Of a stretch of DNA of 64,000 bases, positions 16,622 to 25,452 are shown one piece after another. Made by a program: the position numbers and the translations under genes. Origin of the DNA: Gordonia rubripertincta (lineage in GTDB: Bacteria; Actinomycetota; Actinomycetes; Mycobacteriales; Mycobacteriaceae). Within the stretch, counting starts at the first letter, position 1. Each line of letters begins with the position of its first letter. Under the pieces are notes generated by a model. The model did not search any database and was not told the origin of the DNA. It saw nothing but the letters and a program-made list of their open reading frames with translations. The stretch covers positions 620,001 to 684,000 of the forward strand of contig NZ_CP136136.1 in NCBI RefSeq assembly GCF_038024875.1. Direction: 5' to 3'.

Positions 16622-16669
16622 CCCGATCGTCATCCCAATGAGTTCACACCACCTCGCGAAGGGACGGTT

Positions 16670-17104
16670 ATGCCAGATCTCACACCGGAACGCGAAGTCG
16701 CCTCGCGCGAAGCAATCGCACGCCGGCCGGCACGGAAGTCGCGCGGCCTGAAGGCCATCGGCCTCCTCGGATTGTCCTGCCTCGGGCTGATGCTCGTTCT
16801 CGGCGGTGTGGCAATCGCCGCCGGGGCGAGTGACCACGACGCGACCGTGTGGCTGGCCATCGGCGCAGTCGTCGCAGGCGTCTTGGCCGTCGGTCTCCTC
16901 ATCGGCAGCCGGGTGCTCCTGCGGCGCCGCGCCGGACGCGACGGCGAACGCGCACATCAGGATCCGATCCAGCCGGAGACAACCGCGGAGGAAGCCGAGC
17001 GGTACGAGGAGCGGTACCACGACTTCCCGGTCGACCATGCCGGCAAGCACCAACGAGCGCGAGACGAACGCTCCACAGATCGACACGACGACGGAAAGGC
17101 CTGA
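16670..17104 (+). CDS. Small two-helix membrane protein
   Basis: A 144-aa protein with a basic N-terminus (RRPARKSRG) and two hydrophobic helices at about residues 29-51 and 58-80, the second ending in RVLLRRRAG. A charged cytoplasmic tail rich in E, R and H follows. No family is recognised. ATG 16670 is preferred because AAGGGA precedes it. It is followed after one base by the alcohol dehydrogenase, so the two are co-transcribed, possibly from a SigF-like promoter. A stress-related membrane role is only a guess from context. Confidence 0.7.
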   Translation: MPDLTPEREVASREAIARRPARKSRGLKAIGLLGLSCLGLMLVLGGVAIAAGASDHDATVWLAIGAVVAGVLAVGLLIGSRVLLRRRAGRDGERAHQDPIQPETTAEEAERYEERYHDFPVDHAGKHQRARDERSTDRHDDGKA

Positions 17105-17105
17105 A

Positions 17106-18284
17106 ATGCGCGCAGTGACCTGGCAGGGAAAACGCAATGTCTCGGTGGAGACCGTGCCCGACCCCAAGATCATCGAACCCACGGACGCCATCATCAAGGT
17201 CACCTCGACCAATATCTGCGGTTCCGATCTACACCTCTACGAAGTCCTCGGCCCGTTCATGAACGCCGGCGACATCCTCGGCCATGAGCCGATGGGTATC
17301 GTCGAGGAGGTCGGTTCGGACACCGGCGACCTCCGGGTCGGGGACCGCGTCGTCATCCCCTTCCAGATCTCCTGCGGCGCATGCCAGTTCTGTAACGACG
17401 GGCTGATGACCCAGTGTTCGACGACCCGGGTGGCAGATCAGGGGATGGGCGCCGCACTCTTCGGCTACTCGCAGCTCTACGGATCGGTGCCGGGTGGGCA
17501 GGCGGAGTATCTCCGCGTGCCGCAAGCACAGTTCACCCACATCAAGGTGCCGCTGGAGAATCCGGACTCGCGTTACGTGTACCTGTCCGACGTCCTACCG
17601 ACGGCCTGGCAGGCTGTCGAGTACGCCGAGATCCCCAGCGGCGGAACGGTCACCGTTCTCGGACTCGGCCCGATCGGCGACATGGCCGCGCGCATCGCCA
17701 GCCACAAGGGAGCTCGAGTCATCGGCGTCGACCGTGTACCCGAACGCATCCGGCGCGCACAGGGTCGCGGCATCGAGACGGTGAACTTCGACGAGGTCGA
17801 CGACGTCGGCGAGGCGATCCGCGACCTCACCGGTGGCCTCGGCACCGACTCGGTCATCGACGCCGTCGGCATGGAGGCCCACGGGTCACCGCTGAACAAG
17901 GCGATGCAGACCGTCGTCGGGCTGCTCCCCGATCCGATTGCCCGCAAGGCCATGTCGGAGGCGGGAGTCGACCGGCTCGGCGCGCTCTACTCCGCAATCG
18001 ACATCGTCAAACGCGGTGGGACGATCTCACTGTCGGGCGTGTACGGCGGTATGGCCGACCCGCTGCCGCTGCTGACCATGTTCGACAAGCAGATCCGGCT
18101 GCACATGGGACAGGCCAACGTGAAGCGGTGGGCCGACGACATCCTCCCGCTGCTGACCGACGCCGACCCGCTCGGGGTGGACACCTTCGCCACCCACGAA
18201 TTGCCGCTCGATCAGGCGCCGGAGGCGTACGACAAGTTCCAGCGCAAGGCCGACGGCATGGTGAAGGTCATCCTGAAGCCCTGA
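17106..18284 (+). CDS. Zinc-dependent alcohol dehydrogenase, formaldehyde-dehydrogenase (FdhA)-like
   Basis: A 392-aa medium-chain dehydrogenase. Catalytic zinc ligands are in NICGSDLH and GHEPMG, the structural zinc cysteines in SCGACQFCNDGLMTQC, and the NAD fold in VLGLGPIGDMAARIA. The long insert after VIDAVGMEAHG and the overall size match the glutathione-independent FdhA-like group, which oxidises aldehydes or alcohols. The starting MRAVTWQGKRNVSVE is typical. It sits one base after the small membrane gene and ends at a strong hairpin. The substrate is unproven. Confidence 0.88.
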   Translation: MRAVTWQGKRNVSVETVPDPKIIEPTDAIIKVTSTNICGSDLHLYEVLGPFMNAGDILGHEPMGIVEEVGSDTGDLRVGDRVVIPFQISCGACQFCNDGLMTQCSTTRVADQGMGAALFGYSQLYGSVPGGQAEYLRVPQAQFTHIKVPLENPDSRYVYLSDVLPTAWQAVEYAEIPSGGTVTVLGLGPIGDMAARIASHKGARVIGVDRVPERIRRAQGRGIETVNFDEVDDVGEAIRDLTGGLGTDSVIDAVGMEAHGSPLNKAMQTVVGLLPDPIARKAMSEAGVDRLGALYSAIDIVKRGGTISLSGVYGGMADPLPLLTMFDKQIRLHMGQANVKRWADDILPLLTDADPLGVDTFATHELPLDQAPEAYDKFQRKADGMVKVILKP

Positions 18285-18292
18285 GCGGGATC

Positions 18293-18328
18293 GAGGGCCC
18301 ATGCCAGGTGCTCCCGGCATGGGCCCTC
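18293..18328. terminator. Bidirectional hairpin terminator
   Basis: A perfect 13-bp stem (18293-18305 with 18316-18328) and a 10-base loop lie between the convergent alcohol dehydrogenase and SigF genes. Confidence 0.8.
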
Positions 18329-18357
18329 GGTGACCGATTACGTGGCCCGGCAGCGTC

Positions 18358-19164
18358 TTACGCGTGCTTGAGCAGCGGCTCCTCGTACTCCTCGTCGTCG
18401 GCGACCTCTTCACGCAGCGTTTCGAGGATCCGGGTGAGGAGCCGCGACACGTGCATCTGGGAGATCCCGATCTGGCGAGCGATCTCGCTCTGGGACATCG
18501 AACGGAAGAACCGCAGGGTGAGGATCGTTCGTTCGCGTTCAGTGAGTCGAGCAAGCGCCGGCTGTAGCGTGACGAACTCCTCGACCATGTCCAGGCGCTC
18601 GTCTTCGTCGCCCAGCGTGTCCGCGAGAGTCCAGCCGTCCGTGGACGAACCAGCTTCAGCGTCAATGGAACTCGCGGTGTATGCGGACCGCGCGACCATC
18701 CCTTCGATAACCTCGCCGACCGGCAGACCGAGGTGCTCGGCGATCTCACTCGGCCGCGGCGACCGACCGAGGGACTGCAAGAGCTCCTCGCTCGCCTTCG
18801 CGATGTTGAGCGAGGCCTCCTGCGCACGACGTGGCACTCTGATCGACCACGTGCTGTCACGGAAATACCTCTTGACCTCGCCCATCACTGTCGGGACCGC
18901 GAAAGCGAGGAAATTGTTGCCACGCTCGACATCGAATCTGTCGACCGCATGCATGAGACCGATCCGCGCAACCTGGCGCAGATCATCGACCGGTTCGCCA
19001 CGATCGGAGAACCGCCGTGCGACGTGATCCGCGAGCGGTAGGCACCGCTCGATCACTTCGTCGCGTTTCTTGGCACGTAGGTCGTCGTCGCGTTCACTGC
19101 GAATCTCTCGCAGTATCGGGAGGACGTCGCTGTAATCGTCGTGCTCGGCGCGTTGTGTCGCCAT
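18358..19164 (-). CDS. sigF: RNA polymerase sigma factor SigF (SigB/SigF/SigG family)
   Basis: A 268-aa group 3 sigma factor. Region 2 has DDLRQVARIGLMHAVDRFD and FLAFAVPTVMGEVKRYFRD, region 3 has SLGRSPRPSEIAEHLGL, and region 4 ends with the helix-turn-helix SQSEIARQIGISQMHVSRLL. It directs polymerase to general-stress and stationary-phase promoters and is held by RsbW. Six candidate SigF-type promoters are found in this window. No clear SigF site was found before its own start. It converges on the alcohol dehydrogenase operon. Confidence 0.92.
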   Translation of the reverse strand: MATQRAEHDDYSDVLPILREIRSERDDDLRAKKRDEVIERCLPLADHVARRFSDRGEPVDDLRQVARIGLMHAVDRFDVERGNNFLAFAVPTVMGEVKRYFRDSTWSIRVPRRAQEASLNIAKASEELLQSLGRSPRPSEIAEHLGLPVGEVIEGMVARSAYTASSIDAEAGSSTDGWTLADTLGDEDERLDMVEEFVTLQPALARLTERERTILTLRFFRSMSQSEIARQIGISQMHVSRLLTRILETLREEVADDEEYEEPLLKHA

Positions 19165-19580
19165 TTGTCACCACCCAGACGTTCAGATCTTGCGACCGAT
19201 GGGCTGACTGCTGCCCCATCTAGCATGGATTGATGCCGCGCACGCGACTCGACGCGGATCAGGTACTAGACAATCATGTTCTTCGCCACACGTCCACTTT
19301 CGGCGTCTCACGATGTGGGATTTTCGGAATCTTTTTGCCGTGCCCCCTTCGGGCTTGTTCGGCATCCGAAGGACCCGTAGGGTGAGGAGTGCGGTTCAGG
19401 TAGGAGCTGCGTACACAAGGGTCAGAGAGCACCCCAAGGCTCGACGACTCACGCAATATCACGGCTTATCTCTATCAGAGGACGATCGTGAACTTGGGTC
19501 CCGCGCCCCACCGGCCCGGGCACTGGCAGTTCGGTCACCGTCAGATCGTGTCTGTGACGCACAACTGAGACGAGCACCTC
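19165..19580. other. Divergent intergenic region between sigF and the STAS gene
   Basis: These 416 bases must hold both promoters. They are less GC-rich than the neighbours (for example TTTTCGGAATCTTTTTG near 19320). No good GGTTT-N15-17-GGGTA match, ribosome site with a coding frame, or RNA gene was found. Confidence 0.5.
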
Positions 19581-20027
19581 ATGCCTCTTACCACCTGCAC
19601 CATCTTCCGTTCCGCATTCGACGCCAGCACCGACTCGGCCGCGAAAACGTCCACTCGACGTTTCGAATCGGCGAAATCGTATTGCGTACAACGCTTCTCA
19701 GGCAGCGTCGATCGCGAGACGGCCGCGGATTTCGCCGCCGCTCTCGACCGTGTCGTGCGTGACCGCGTCCACGGCGTCGTCCTGGACCTCTCCGCGGTGA
19801 ACTTCTTCGGCACCGTCGGGCTCGTACTCCTACAGACATTCGTAGACGACGCCGCGACACGATCGATTCCCGTTGTGCTCGTGGGCGAACGGACCATCAG
19901 CCGTCCCCTCGAACTCACCGGGATGGCGGATTTCATCCGTGTCTTCGAGACCGTCGACGAGGCGGGCCGCACGCTCACCGAGGGAGAGATAGGCCCCAGC
20001 ACAACGGAGTTCGCGGTCTCCGAGTAG
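19581..20027 (+). CDS. STAS-domain anti-anti-sigma factor
   Basis: A 148-aa protein with a roughly 35-residue leader and one STAS domain (about 35-135): GSVDRETAADFAAALDRVV, VLDLSAVNFFGTVGLVLL and RPLELTGMADFIRVFE. In SpoIIAA/RsbV the phosphorylated serine lies in DSSG. Here that position reads FFGTVG, so a threonine could be the phosphosite. Its likely partner is RsbW (15947-16372), freeing SigF. The ribosome site before ATG 19581 is weak, so the start is uncertain. Confidence 0.83.
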   Translation: MPLTTCTIFRSAFDASTDSAAKTSTRRFESAKSYCVQRFSGSVDRETAADFAAALDRVVRDRVHGVVLDLSAVNFFGTVGLVLLQTFVDDAATRSIPVVLVGERTISRPLELTGMADFIRVFETVDEAGRTLTEGEIGPSTTEFAVSE

Positions 20028-20045
20028 AACTCGATGCAGCGCGCC

Positions 20046-20074
20046 GGCAGGTCACCTCTTCAGGGTGATCTGCC
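20046..20074. terminator. Hairpin between convergent STAS and GAF-ANTAR genes
   Basis: An 11-bp stem (20046-20056 with 20064-20074, one G-U pair) has a 7-base loop. It overlaps the last codons of the GAF-ANTAR gene. Confidence 0.55.
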
Positions 20075-20735
20075 GTGCGATCTCCACCAGCTTGGTGTTC
20101 GACTCCTGGGACAGTTTCTTCAGGAGATCGAACGCTGCCAGCGCGTCGATGTCGAAGCGCTCCATCAGGATGCCCTTCGCCTGTCCGATCACGTCGCGAT
20201 TCGCGAGGGCACTGCTGAACTGCTGGTCTTTCTTGATCGTGTTCCACGCCAACGCGGCATGGGTGGCGTAGACGACGCCGATGTCCTCGGCATGGAGGTC
20301 GAAGACACGGGGCTCGTCCGCGAAGACGTTGAGCGCGCCGATCTTGTTGCGATTGGCGAAGAGCTGGAACGACAGCACGGACCGGATCGGCACCCTGCCC
20401 ATCGCCAGGCTCCGGTATCTCGGCCACCGCTCGTCGGTCTCGAGATCGTCGACACGGACAACCCGATCGTGCAAGGCCGCTGACAGGCACGGCCCCTCCC
20501 CCACCTCGGCCTGGATCCGGTCGTGGACCTCAGCGATCTCGTGGGTCGCCCCGAACGACTCGATGGAGCGCCTGTCGGTTGTGACCGTCAGGCCTGCGTA
20601 CTGGGCTCCGGGAATCTCCGCCACCGCACCTGCCACGATCGTCTTGGCAACCTGCTCGTCGTCGGCTTCGTCGCCGTGCATCCCCCGTGCCAGCTCCGCG
20701 ATGCGGAGATGAACATTGTCGGTCGCTTCGGTCAC
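20052..20735 (-). CDS. GAF-ANTAR domain regulator
   Basis: A 227-aa cytoplasmic protein. The GAF domain (about 25-160; AEVGEGPCLSAALHDRVVRV and VLSFQLFANRNKIGALNVFA) would sense a ligand or redox state. The C-terminal ANTAR module (about 170-222; ANRDVIGQAKGILMERF and AFDLLKKLSQ) binds RNA to control antitermination. GTG 20735 is chosen because GAGGAG lies 8 bases upstream; the open frame to 20765 has no such site. It is the second ANTAR protein of the stress island. Confidence 0.87.
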   Translation of the reverse strand: MTEATDNVHLRIAELARGMHGDEADDEQVAKTIVAGAVAEIPGAQYAGLTVTTDRRSIESFGATHEIAEVHDRIQAEVGEGPCLSAALHDRVVRVDDLETDERWPRYRSLAMGRVPIRSVLSFQLFANRNKIGALNVFADEPRVFDLHAEDIGVVYATHAALAWNTIKKDQQFSSALANRDVIGQAKGILMERFDIDALAAFDLLKKLSQESNTKLVEIARQITLKR

Positions 20736-20902
20736 GATCCAACTCCTCTCGAGGCGGCCGACCACGTAGCGAGCCGGGTCGATACCGCCGCACTGCTTAC
20801 GGACCCGAATACCAACGTAGCGCCTACGAACCTCATGAACGGGGTTTCACGGTCCCTGAACGACGTTCCGCCCGCGTACGTCGCTCTGGCAGGCTTTGCC
20901 CC

Positions 20903-21895
20903 ATGCTCCCCATCCTCGATCTCGGCGACGCGGACACCGACCCCACGACCTTTCGGACGGCGCTCCGAGAGGCCGCTCACGACCACGGGTTCTTCTATCT
21001 GACCGGCCACGGGGTGCCGGTCGAGTCGCCCGCCGAGGTTCTGCGGCTGGCCCGCAAGTTCTTCGCGCTACCCGACGACGTCAAGAACGAGATCAGTCAG
21101 CTCCAGAGCCCACAGTTCCGCGGGTACTCGCGGCTCGGTGGCGAACTGACCAACGGCCAGGTCGATTGGCGCGAGCAGATCGACATCGGCCCGGAACGCT
21201 CGGTCATCCCCGGCGCCGAAGGGTACTGGCGGCTGCAGGGGCCGAATCTCTGGCCGTGGTCGCCGGCCGGCTTCCGCACCGCCTTCGAGAGCTGGGGTGC
21301 TGCGCTGTCGGAGGTCGGATTGCGGTTGCTGCGGCACTGGTCGGTGTCGCTCGGTGCCCCGGAATCCTTCTTCGACGCGGCGTTCGCGGAACTACCGGCG
21401 ACCCTGATCAAGGTGGTTCGCTACCCGGGTACCGCCGACAGCACCCAGGGCGTGGGTGCGCACAAGGACTCGGGAGTGCTCACCCTGCTGCTGGTCGAAC
21501 CCGGCTCCGAGGGGCTCGAAGTCGAAACGGCCACCGGCAGTTGGATCGCGGTCCCGCCCGTCGAGGGAGCGTTCATCGTCAACATCGGCGAACTGCTCGA
21601 GGTCGCGACCGGGGGCTACCTCCGGGCGACCCGGCATCGGGTCCGCGCGCCCCGCCCAGGGACCGACCGGGTCTCGATCCCGTTTTTCCTCAATCCCGCC
21701 CTCGACGCAGTCATCCCGATCATCGACCTTCCCCCCGCGCTGGCGGCCGCGTCGCGCGGCGTCGAGGCCGATCCGAGCAACCCGATCTTCAACACCTACG
21801 GCGAGAACGCCTGGAAGTCGCGCACCCGCGCGCATCCGGATGTCGCGGAGCTGCATCACGGGATCACCCCGACCCAGCCCGCATCGGCGTACTGA
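20903..21895 (+). CDS. Isopenicillin-N-synthase-family Fe(II)/2-oxoglutarate oxygenase
   Basis: A 330-aa oxygenase with the N-terminal DIOX_N region (PILDLGDAD, HGFFYLTGHGV, ARKFFALPDDVKNEI). The catalytic core has HxD in GAHKDSGVLTLL, the distal iron histidine in TRHRV and the RxS 2-oxoglutarate site in RVSIPFF. The family includes plant-type hydroxylases and IPNS-like bacterial proteins of unknown substrate. ATG 20903 is the first start with the conserved MLPILDLG beginning. The LysR gene follows after 62 bp. Confidence 0.87.
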   Translation: MLPILDLGDADTDPTTFRTALREAAHDHGFFYLTGHGVPVESPAEVLRLARKFFALPDDVKNEISQLQSPQFRGYSRLGGELTNGQVDWREQIDIGPERSVIPGAEGYWRLQGPNLWPWSPAGFRTAFESWGAALSEVGLRLLRHWSVSLGAPESFFDAAFAELPATLIKVVRYPGTADSTQGVGAHKDSGVLTLLLVEPGSEGLEVETATGSWIAVPPVEGAFIVNIGELLEVATGGYLRATRHRVRAPRPGTDRVSIPFFLNPALDAVIPIIDLPPALAAASRGVEADPSNPIFNTYGENAWKSRTRAHPDVAELHHGITPTQPASAY

Positions 21896-21957
21896 CCCTT
21901 TCGGTCGCGCTGAGCAGAACCGTCTGCTCGACGCGGAGCTTGCTCTATGGTTTCGGC

Positions 21958-22923
21958 GTGTTCGACGTACGCAAGCTCGCGGTGTTCACCGAGGTCGTCC
22001 GGTGCGGCTCGATGTCCTCGGCCGCCGCGACGACGCGATACACGACGTCGGCGATCTCGCAGCAGATCACCGCGCTCGAACGCGAACTCGGCCATCAGTT
22101 GTTGGTGCGCACCTCGTCGGGAGTGCATCCGACCCCAGCCGGCGCACGACTCGTCGACCACGCCGCCGTCATCCTGGCAGCGATCGACGCCGCCGAACGC
22201 GACCTGCACAAAGCCGCTGCACCCGAGTCCGGCGTCATCCGCATCGCTTCCTTCTCCAGTGCGGCGTCGGAGATCCTGCCGCGCACCGTCGCCCGATTAC
22301 GAGAGGCGTTCCCGCGCACCGAGGTACGACTCGTCGCGGCGGACCCCGACGACGGCACCGCACTGTTGCGGGAGGGCGAGGTCGAGGTCTGCGTGATCAC
22401 CGAGGTCCCCGGGGGTCGCAGCGAGCACCAGGACCTGTGCACCACACCGCTGTCCGACGACGAGTTCTTCGTCGTGCTGCCACCCGGCCATCGCCTGGCC
22501 GGCGTGCGGGAGGTTCCCCTCGCCGCCCTCGCCGCGGAGCAGTGGGTCGTGAGCTCGGCGACCGGGACCTGTCCGGACGCCCGGGTGTTCCTGGACTCCT
22601 GCCGACGGGCCGGTTTCACACCGTCGGTGTCGTTCCGCGCGGAGGACTACTCGACGGTCCAGGGGCTCGTCGCCGCCGGCCTCGGGGTCTCGCTCGTACC
22701 GTCGCTCGCATTGCGGAGTGCGCGAGACGATGTGGTGATCCGCCCGGTCGTCTGTCCACCGCCCGTCCGCCGGATCGCGCTGGCGACGAACACCCCGCCG
22801 GCGCCCGGCGGTCCGGTGGCGGCCCTGCTGTCGGTCGCCCGGGCGGTGGGGGCACAACGATCCACGGACCGCTCCCCCCGTCCGGCCTACACCGTTCCTG
22901 CACGACCTGTAAGCGTTGCTTGA
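21958..22923 (+). CDS. LysR-family transcriptional regulator
   Basis: A 321-aa regulator. The N-terminal winged helix (FDVRKLAVFTEVVRCGSMSS, TSAISQQITALERELGHQLL) is followed by a two-lobe effector domain ending near VSLVPSLALRS. It starts at a GTG at 21958. It reads in the same direction as the oxygenase before it and the SfnB-like gene 72 bp after it, so either could be its target. The effector is unknown; a sulfur-status signal would fit the downstream genes. Confidence 0.88.
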   Translation: MFDVRKLAVFTEVVRCGSMSSAAATTRYTTSAISQQITALERELGHQLLVRTSSGVHPTPAGARLVDHAAVILAAIDAAERDLHKAAAPESGVIRIASFSSAASEILPRTVARLREAFPRTEVRLVAADPDDGTALLREGEVEVCVITEVPGGRSEHQDLCTTPLSDDEFFVVLPPGHRLAGVREVPLAALAAEQWVVSSATGTCPDARVFLDSCRRAGFTPSVSFRAEDYSTVQGLVAAGLGVSLVPSLALRSARDDVVIRPVVCPPPVRRIALATNTPPAPGGPVAALLSVARAVGAQRSTDRSPRPAYTVPARPVSVA

Positions 22924-22995
22924 CGCATAGCCGAGACAACCTGGCGGGACCTTAGCGTTGGCGCGAAACCGATCGTCCACGAAAGGATCTCGACG

Positions 22996-24252
22996 ATGGC
23001 CCCCACGTCCGCCACCGACACTCCCCCGATCTCCGCGGCCCGGAGCGCCCCGGTGCTGTCCGACCGCGCGTCCGCGCTCGCGGCCGCCGATTCCGTCGCC
23101 GCCGCGATCGGTGCGAATTCGCTGCAGCGGGAGCTGGACGGGGTGCCGCCGGCCGAGGAACTGCAGATCGTCGCCCGATCCGGCCTGTTGGGCATCCTCG
23201 TACCCGCCGAACACGGCGGCCCCGACCTCCCGCAGTCCGTCGCGGTCGAGGTCATCCGGCGCCTGGCGCAGGCGGATTCGGCCGTCGGTCAGCTCCTGCT
23301 CTCCCATTTCGTGCTCAGCGCAGGTATCCGCGGGCTCGGTCGTACCGAACCGGCGCCGACGATCTTCGGCGACATCCTGGCCGGCGCGCAGCTCGGCAAC
23401 GCGTCGGCCGAACGCGGCACCCGGACCGCCGCGGAACGCAAGACCACCGTCCGCAGGCTCGACGACGGCACCTGGCAGCTCGACGGCAAGAAGTACTACG
23501 CCACCGGTTCACTGGGCGCGACCTGGATCGGCGTCGGCGCCCGCGTCGAGGGCACCGATCACGGCGCCACGGTGTTCGTCCGGGCCACCGATCCGGGTGT
23601 GCGCCTGAACCTCGAGGCCTGGTCGTCCTTCGGACAGCGCGGAACCGCCAGCGGTGAGGTGGTTCTCGATCAGGTGTCGGTCCCGGATCACCTCATCCTC
23701 GACGAGGGGCCCGACCCGGACCCGGTCACCGCGGACCCGTCGGTCCTGGGCGCCTTCGACCAGGCCCTGCACACCGCCATCGACGTCGGCATCGCGCGCG
23801 CCGCTCTGGCCGATGGCGCGGAGTTCGTCCGGACCCGGTCCCGGCCCTGGTTCGAGGCGCAGGTCGAGCATGCCGCCGACGAACCTCATGTCGTCCGCCG
23901 GTTCGGCGAGCTGACCGCCCGTCTGTACGCATTGGAGGCGTTGCTGGAGAAGGGTTCCTCCCTGATCGACGCAGCCCGCGCGGAGGTCGAGTTGACGCGC
24001 GACTCGGCCGCGGCGGCGTCGTTGACGGTGGCTGCGGCCAAGGCTCTCGCCCACGAGTTCGCGGTCGAGATCGCCTCGGGCGTAATCGAACTCGCCGGCG
24101 CATCGGCAACCGATCGCAAGTACGGACTGGACCGGCACTGGCGCAACGTCCGCGTCCACTCCCTGCACGACCCGGCCCGGTGGAAGTACGTCCACCTGGG
24201 CAACAACACCCTGCACGGCACGCGGCCACCGCGTCTCGGCGTCCTCCTCTGA
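22996..24252 (+). CDS. SfnB/DszC-like flavin-dependent oxidoreductase
   Basis: A 418-aa protein with the acyl-CoA dehydrogenase fold but without the catalytic glutamate motif of true dehydrogenases. Its ending (RNVRVHSLHDPARWKYVHLG, NNTLHGTRPPRLGVLL) is typical of SfnB and of DszC-type FMNH2-dependent monooxygenases used in sulfone or sulfur-compound assimilation. GLLGILVPAEHGGPDLP and YYATGSLGATWIGVGA mark the substrate/flavin domain. GAAAGGATC precedes ATG 22996. The MetE-like gene follows by 43 bp, suggesting an organosulfur pathway. It needs a flavin reductase, not found adjacent. Confidence 0.8.
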   Translation: MAPTSATDTPPISAARSAPVLSDRASALAAADSVAAAIGANSLQRELDGVPPAEELQIVARSGLLGILVPAEHGGPDLPQSVAVEVIRRLAQADSAVGQLLLSHFVLSAGIRGLGRTEPAPTIFGDILAGAQLGNASAERGTRTAAERKTTVRRLDDGTWQLDGKKYYATGSLGATWIGVGARVEGTDHGATVFVRATDPGVRLNLEAWSSFGQRGTASGEVVLDQVSVPDHLILDEGPDPDPVTADPSVLGAFDQALHTAIDVGIARAALADGAEFVRTRSRPWFEAQVEHAADEPHVVRRFGELTARLYALEALLEKGSSLIDAARAEVELTRDSAAAASLTVAAAKALAHEFAVEIASGVIELAGASATDRKYGLDRHWRNVRVHSLHDPARWKYVHLGNNTLHGTRPPRLGVLL

Positions 24253-24295
24253 CCCTGTCCCCCGTTCCGACTCTCCTGAACCACAAGGATTTTCC

Positions 24296-25339
24296 ATGAC
24301 CAGCTTCTATCTCACCGGCAGCATCAACGTGCCCGACGTCGACGCGGCCTACTCGCTCGTCGGCACCCACCTCCAGCCGGCCGTGCTCCGCGTCCCCGAC
24401 GGCGAGCCCGGCGACCGCGCCAACTGGGTTCTCACCCAGCGCGCACTGTTCCTCGAGAACCCCACCCTCGACGTCGTCGACGGCAGCGCCCGGGCGAAGC
24501 GCGGTGTCGCAGTCGAATTCGGCGAGGTCGACTACCACTCGACAGCAGCCGCGTCGTACGAGAAGTTCGTCGAGGCCCGCGAGAAGGGCGTCCTGGTGCC
24601 GGAATCGAGGTTCCTCGTCTCGATCCCGACGCCCTTCAACGCGGTGAACTCCTTCGTGGAGTTCGACTCCCAGGTGGAGGTCGCGCTGGCCTACGAACAG
24701 GCCCTACTCGCGAGCGTCGAGAAACTCTTCACCCTCATCCCGGCGATCGACCTCGCCGTCCAGTGGGATCTGCCGACCGAGCTGGCCACCGTCGAGGCTT
24801 GGTTCCCCAATCCGTATACGGGACATGAGGCGATCTTCGCGGCGACCGCACGTCTGGCGTCCTGGGTTCCCGAGGACGCCGAACTGACCTTCCACCTCTG
24901 CTACGGCGACTCGAAGTTCGGGGCGTCACCGTTCATGGGTGATCCGCCGGACGCTGAGGCCGCCGCGCGCGGGGGACGCCACATCCTGCCGCGCGACGCG
25001 TCGGCGATCGTCGCCGTCGCAAACGGCCTGTCGCGGCACGTGACCCGACCCATCGACGCCATCCACGCCGCGACCGTCGCGGCCTGGAATCGTCGTGCGC
25101 ACTGGCAGCCGTTGCAGAACCTCGCCGTCGAGCCGTCGACCGAGATCTTCCTCGGCCTGCTGCACGCAGAGGACGGCGCCGAAGGTGCCCGCGAGCGTGC
25201 GGCGATCGCGTCGGAGTTCCTGCCCGACTTCGGGATCTCCACCGAATGCGGACTCGGTCGGCACTCCCCTGCGCAGCTCGACGCCGTCGTGGCTGCCTAC
25301 CGCGAACTCGCCGAGAGCCGCGAGCTGGCCTCCGCCTAG
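24296..25339 (+). CDS. MetE/UROD-like TIM-barrel protein of unknown function
   Basis: A 347-aa protein related to the C-terminal catalytic half of cobalamin-independent methionine synthase. Signs are LAVQWDLPTELATVEAWFP, FHLCYGDSKFGASPF and the C-terminal FGISTECGLGRHSP, where methionine synthases carry a zinc-binding cysteine. The N-terminal MetE domain is absent, so it may transfer or remove a group on a thiol rather than make methionine from methyl-folate. It is probably co-transcribed with the SfnB-like gene. Its reaction is not known to me. Confidence 0.65.
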   Translation: MTSFYLTGSINVPDVDAAYSLVGTHLQPAVLRVPDGEPGDRANWVLTQRALFLENPTLDVVDGSARAKRGVAVEFGEVDYHSTAAASYEKFVEAREKGVLVPESRFLVSIPTPFNAVNSFVEFDSQVEVALAYEQALLASVEKLFTLIPAIDLAVQWDLPTELATVEAWFPNPYTGHEAIFAATARLASWVPEDAELTFHLCYGDSKFGASPFMGDPPDAEAAARGGRHILPRDASAIVAVANGLSRHVTRPIDAIHAATVAAWNRRAHWQPLQNLAVEPSTEIFLGLLHAEDGAEGARERAAIASEFLPDFGISTECGLGRHSPAQLDAVVAAYRELAESRELASA

Positions 25340-25351
25340 CCCGAACACCAA

Positions 25352-25443
25352 CAAACCCAACCATTTTCGGCGAACCCACCCCGCGCCCGTGTCCTGTCAG
25401 CGCATCCTGTCAAGGGGTGGAAGACCGCAAATGGGTGGGTTTG
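25352..25443. repeat. Imperfect inverted repeat between convergent genes
   Basis: A 19-base arm at 25352-25370 pairs with 25425-25443 with two mismatches, enclosing 54 bases that also contain a direct repeat of ATCCTGTCA-like sequence. It may act as a terminator for both convergent units. Confidence 0.4.
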
Positions 25444-25452
25444 TGGCGTGAG

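Noticed and set aside
19165..19580. SigF-type promoter before sigF or the STAS gene
   Set aside because: Candidate pairs such as GGTTC to GGGTC had spacers of 19-21 bases or poor -10 elements, so none was called.
19313..19762. 149-aa plus-strand open frame
   Set aside because: It runs out of phase into the STAS gene, is arginine-rich, and lacks a ribosome site.
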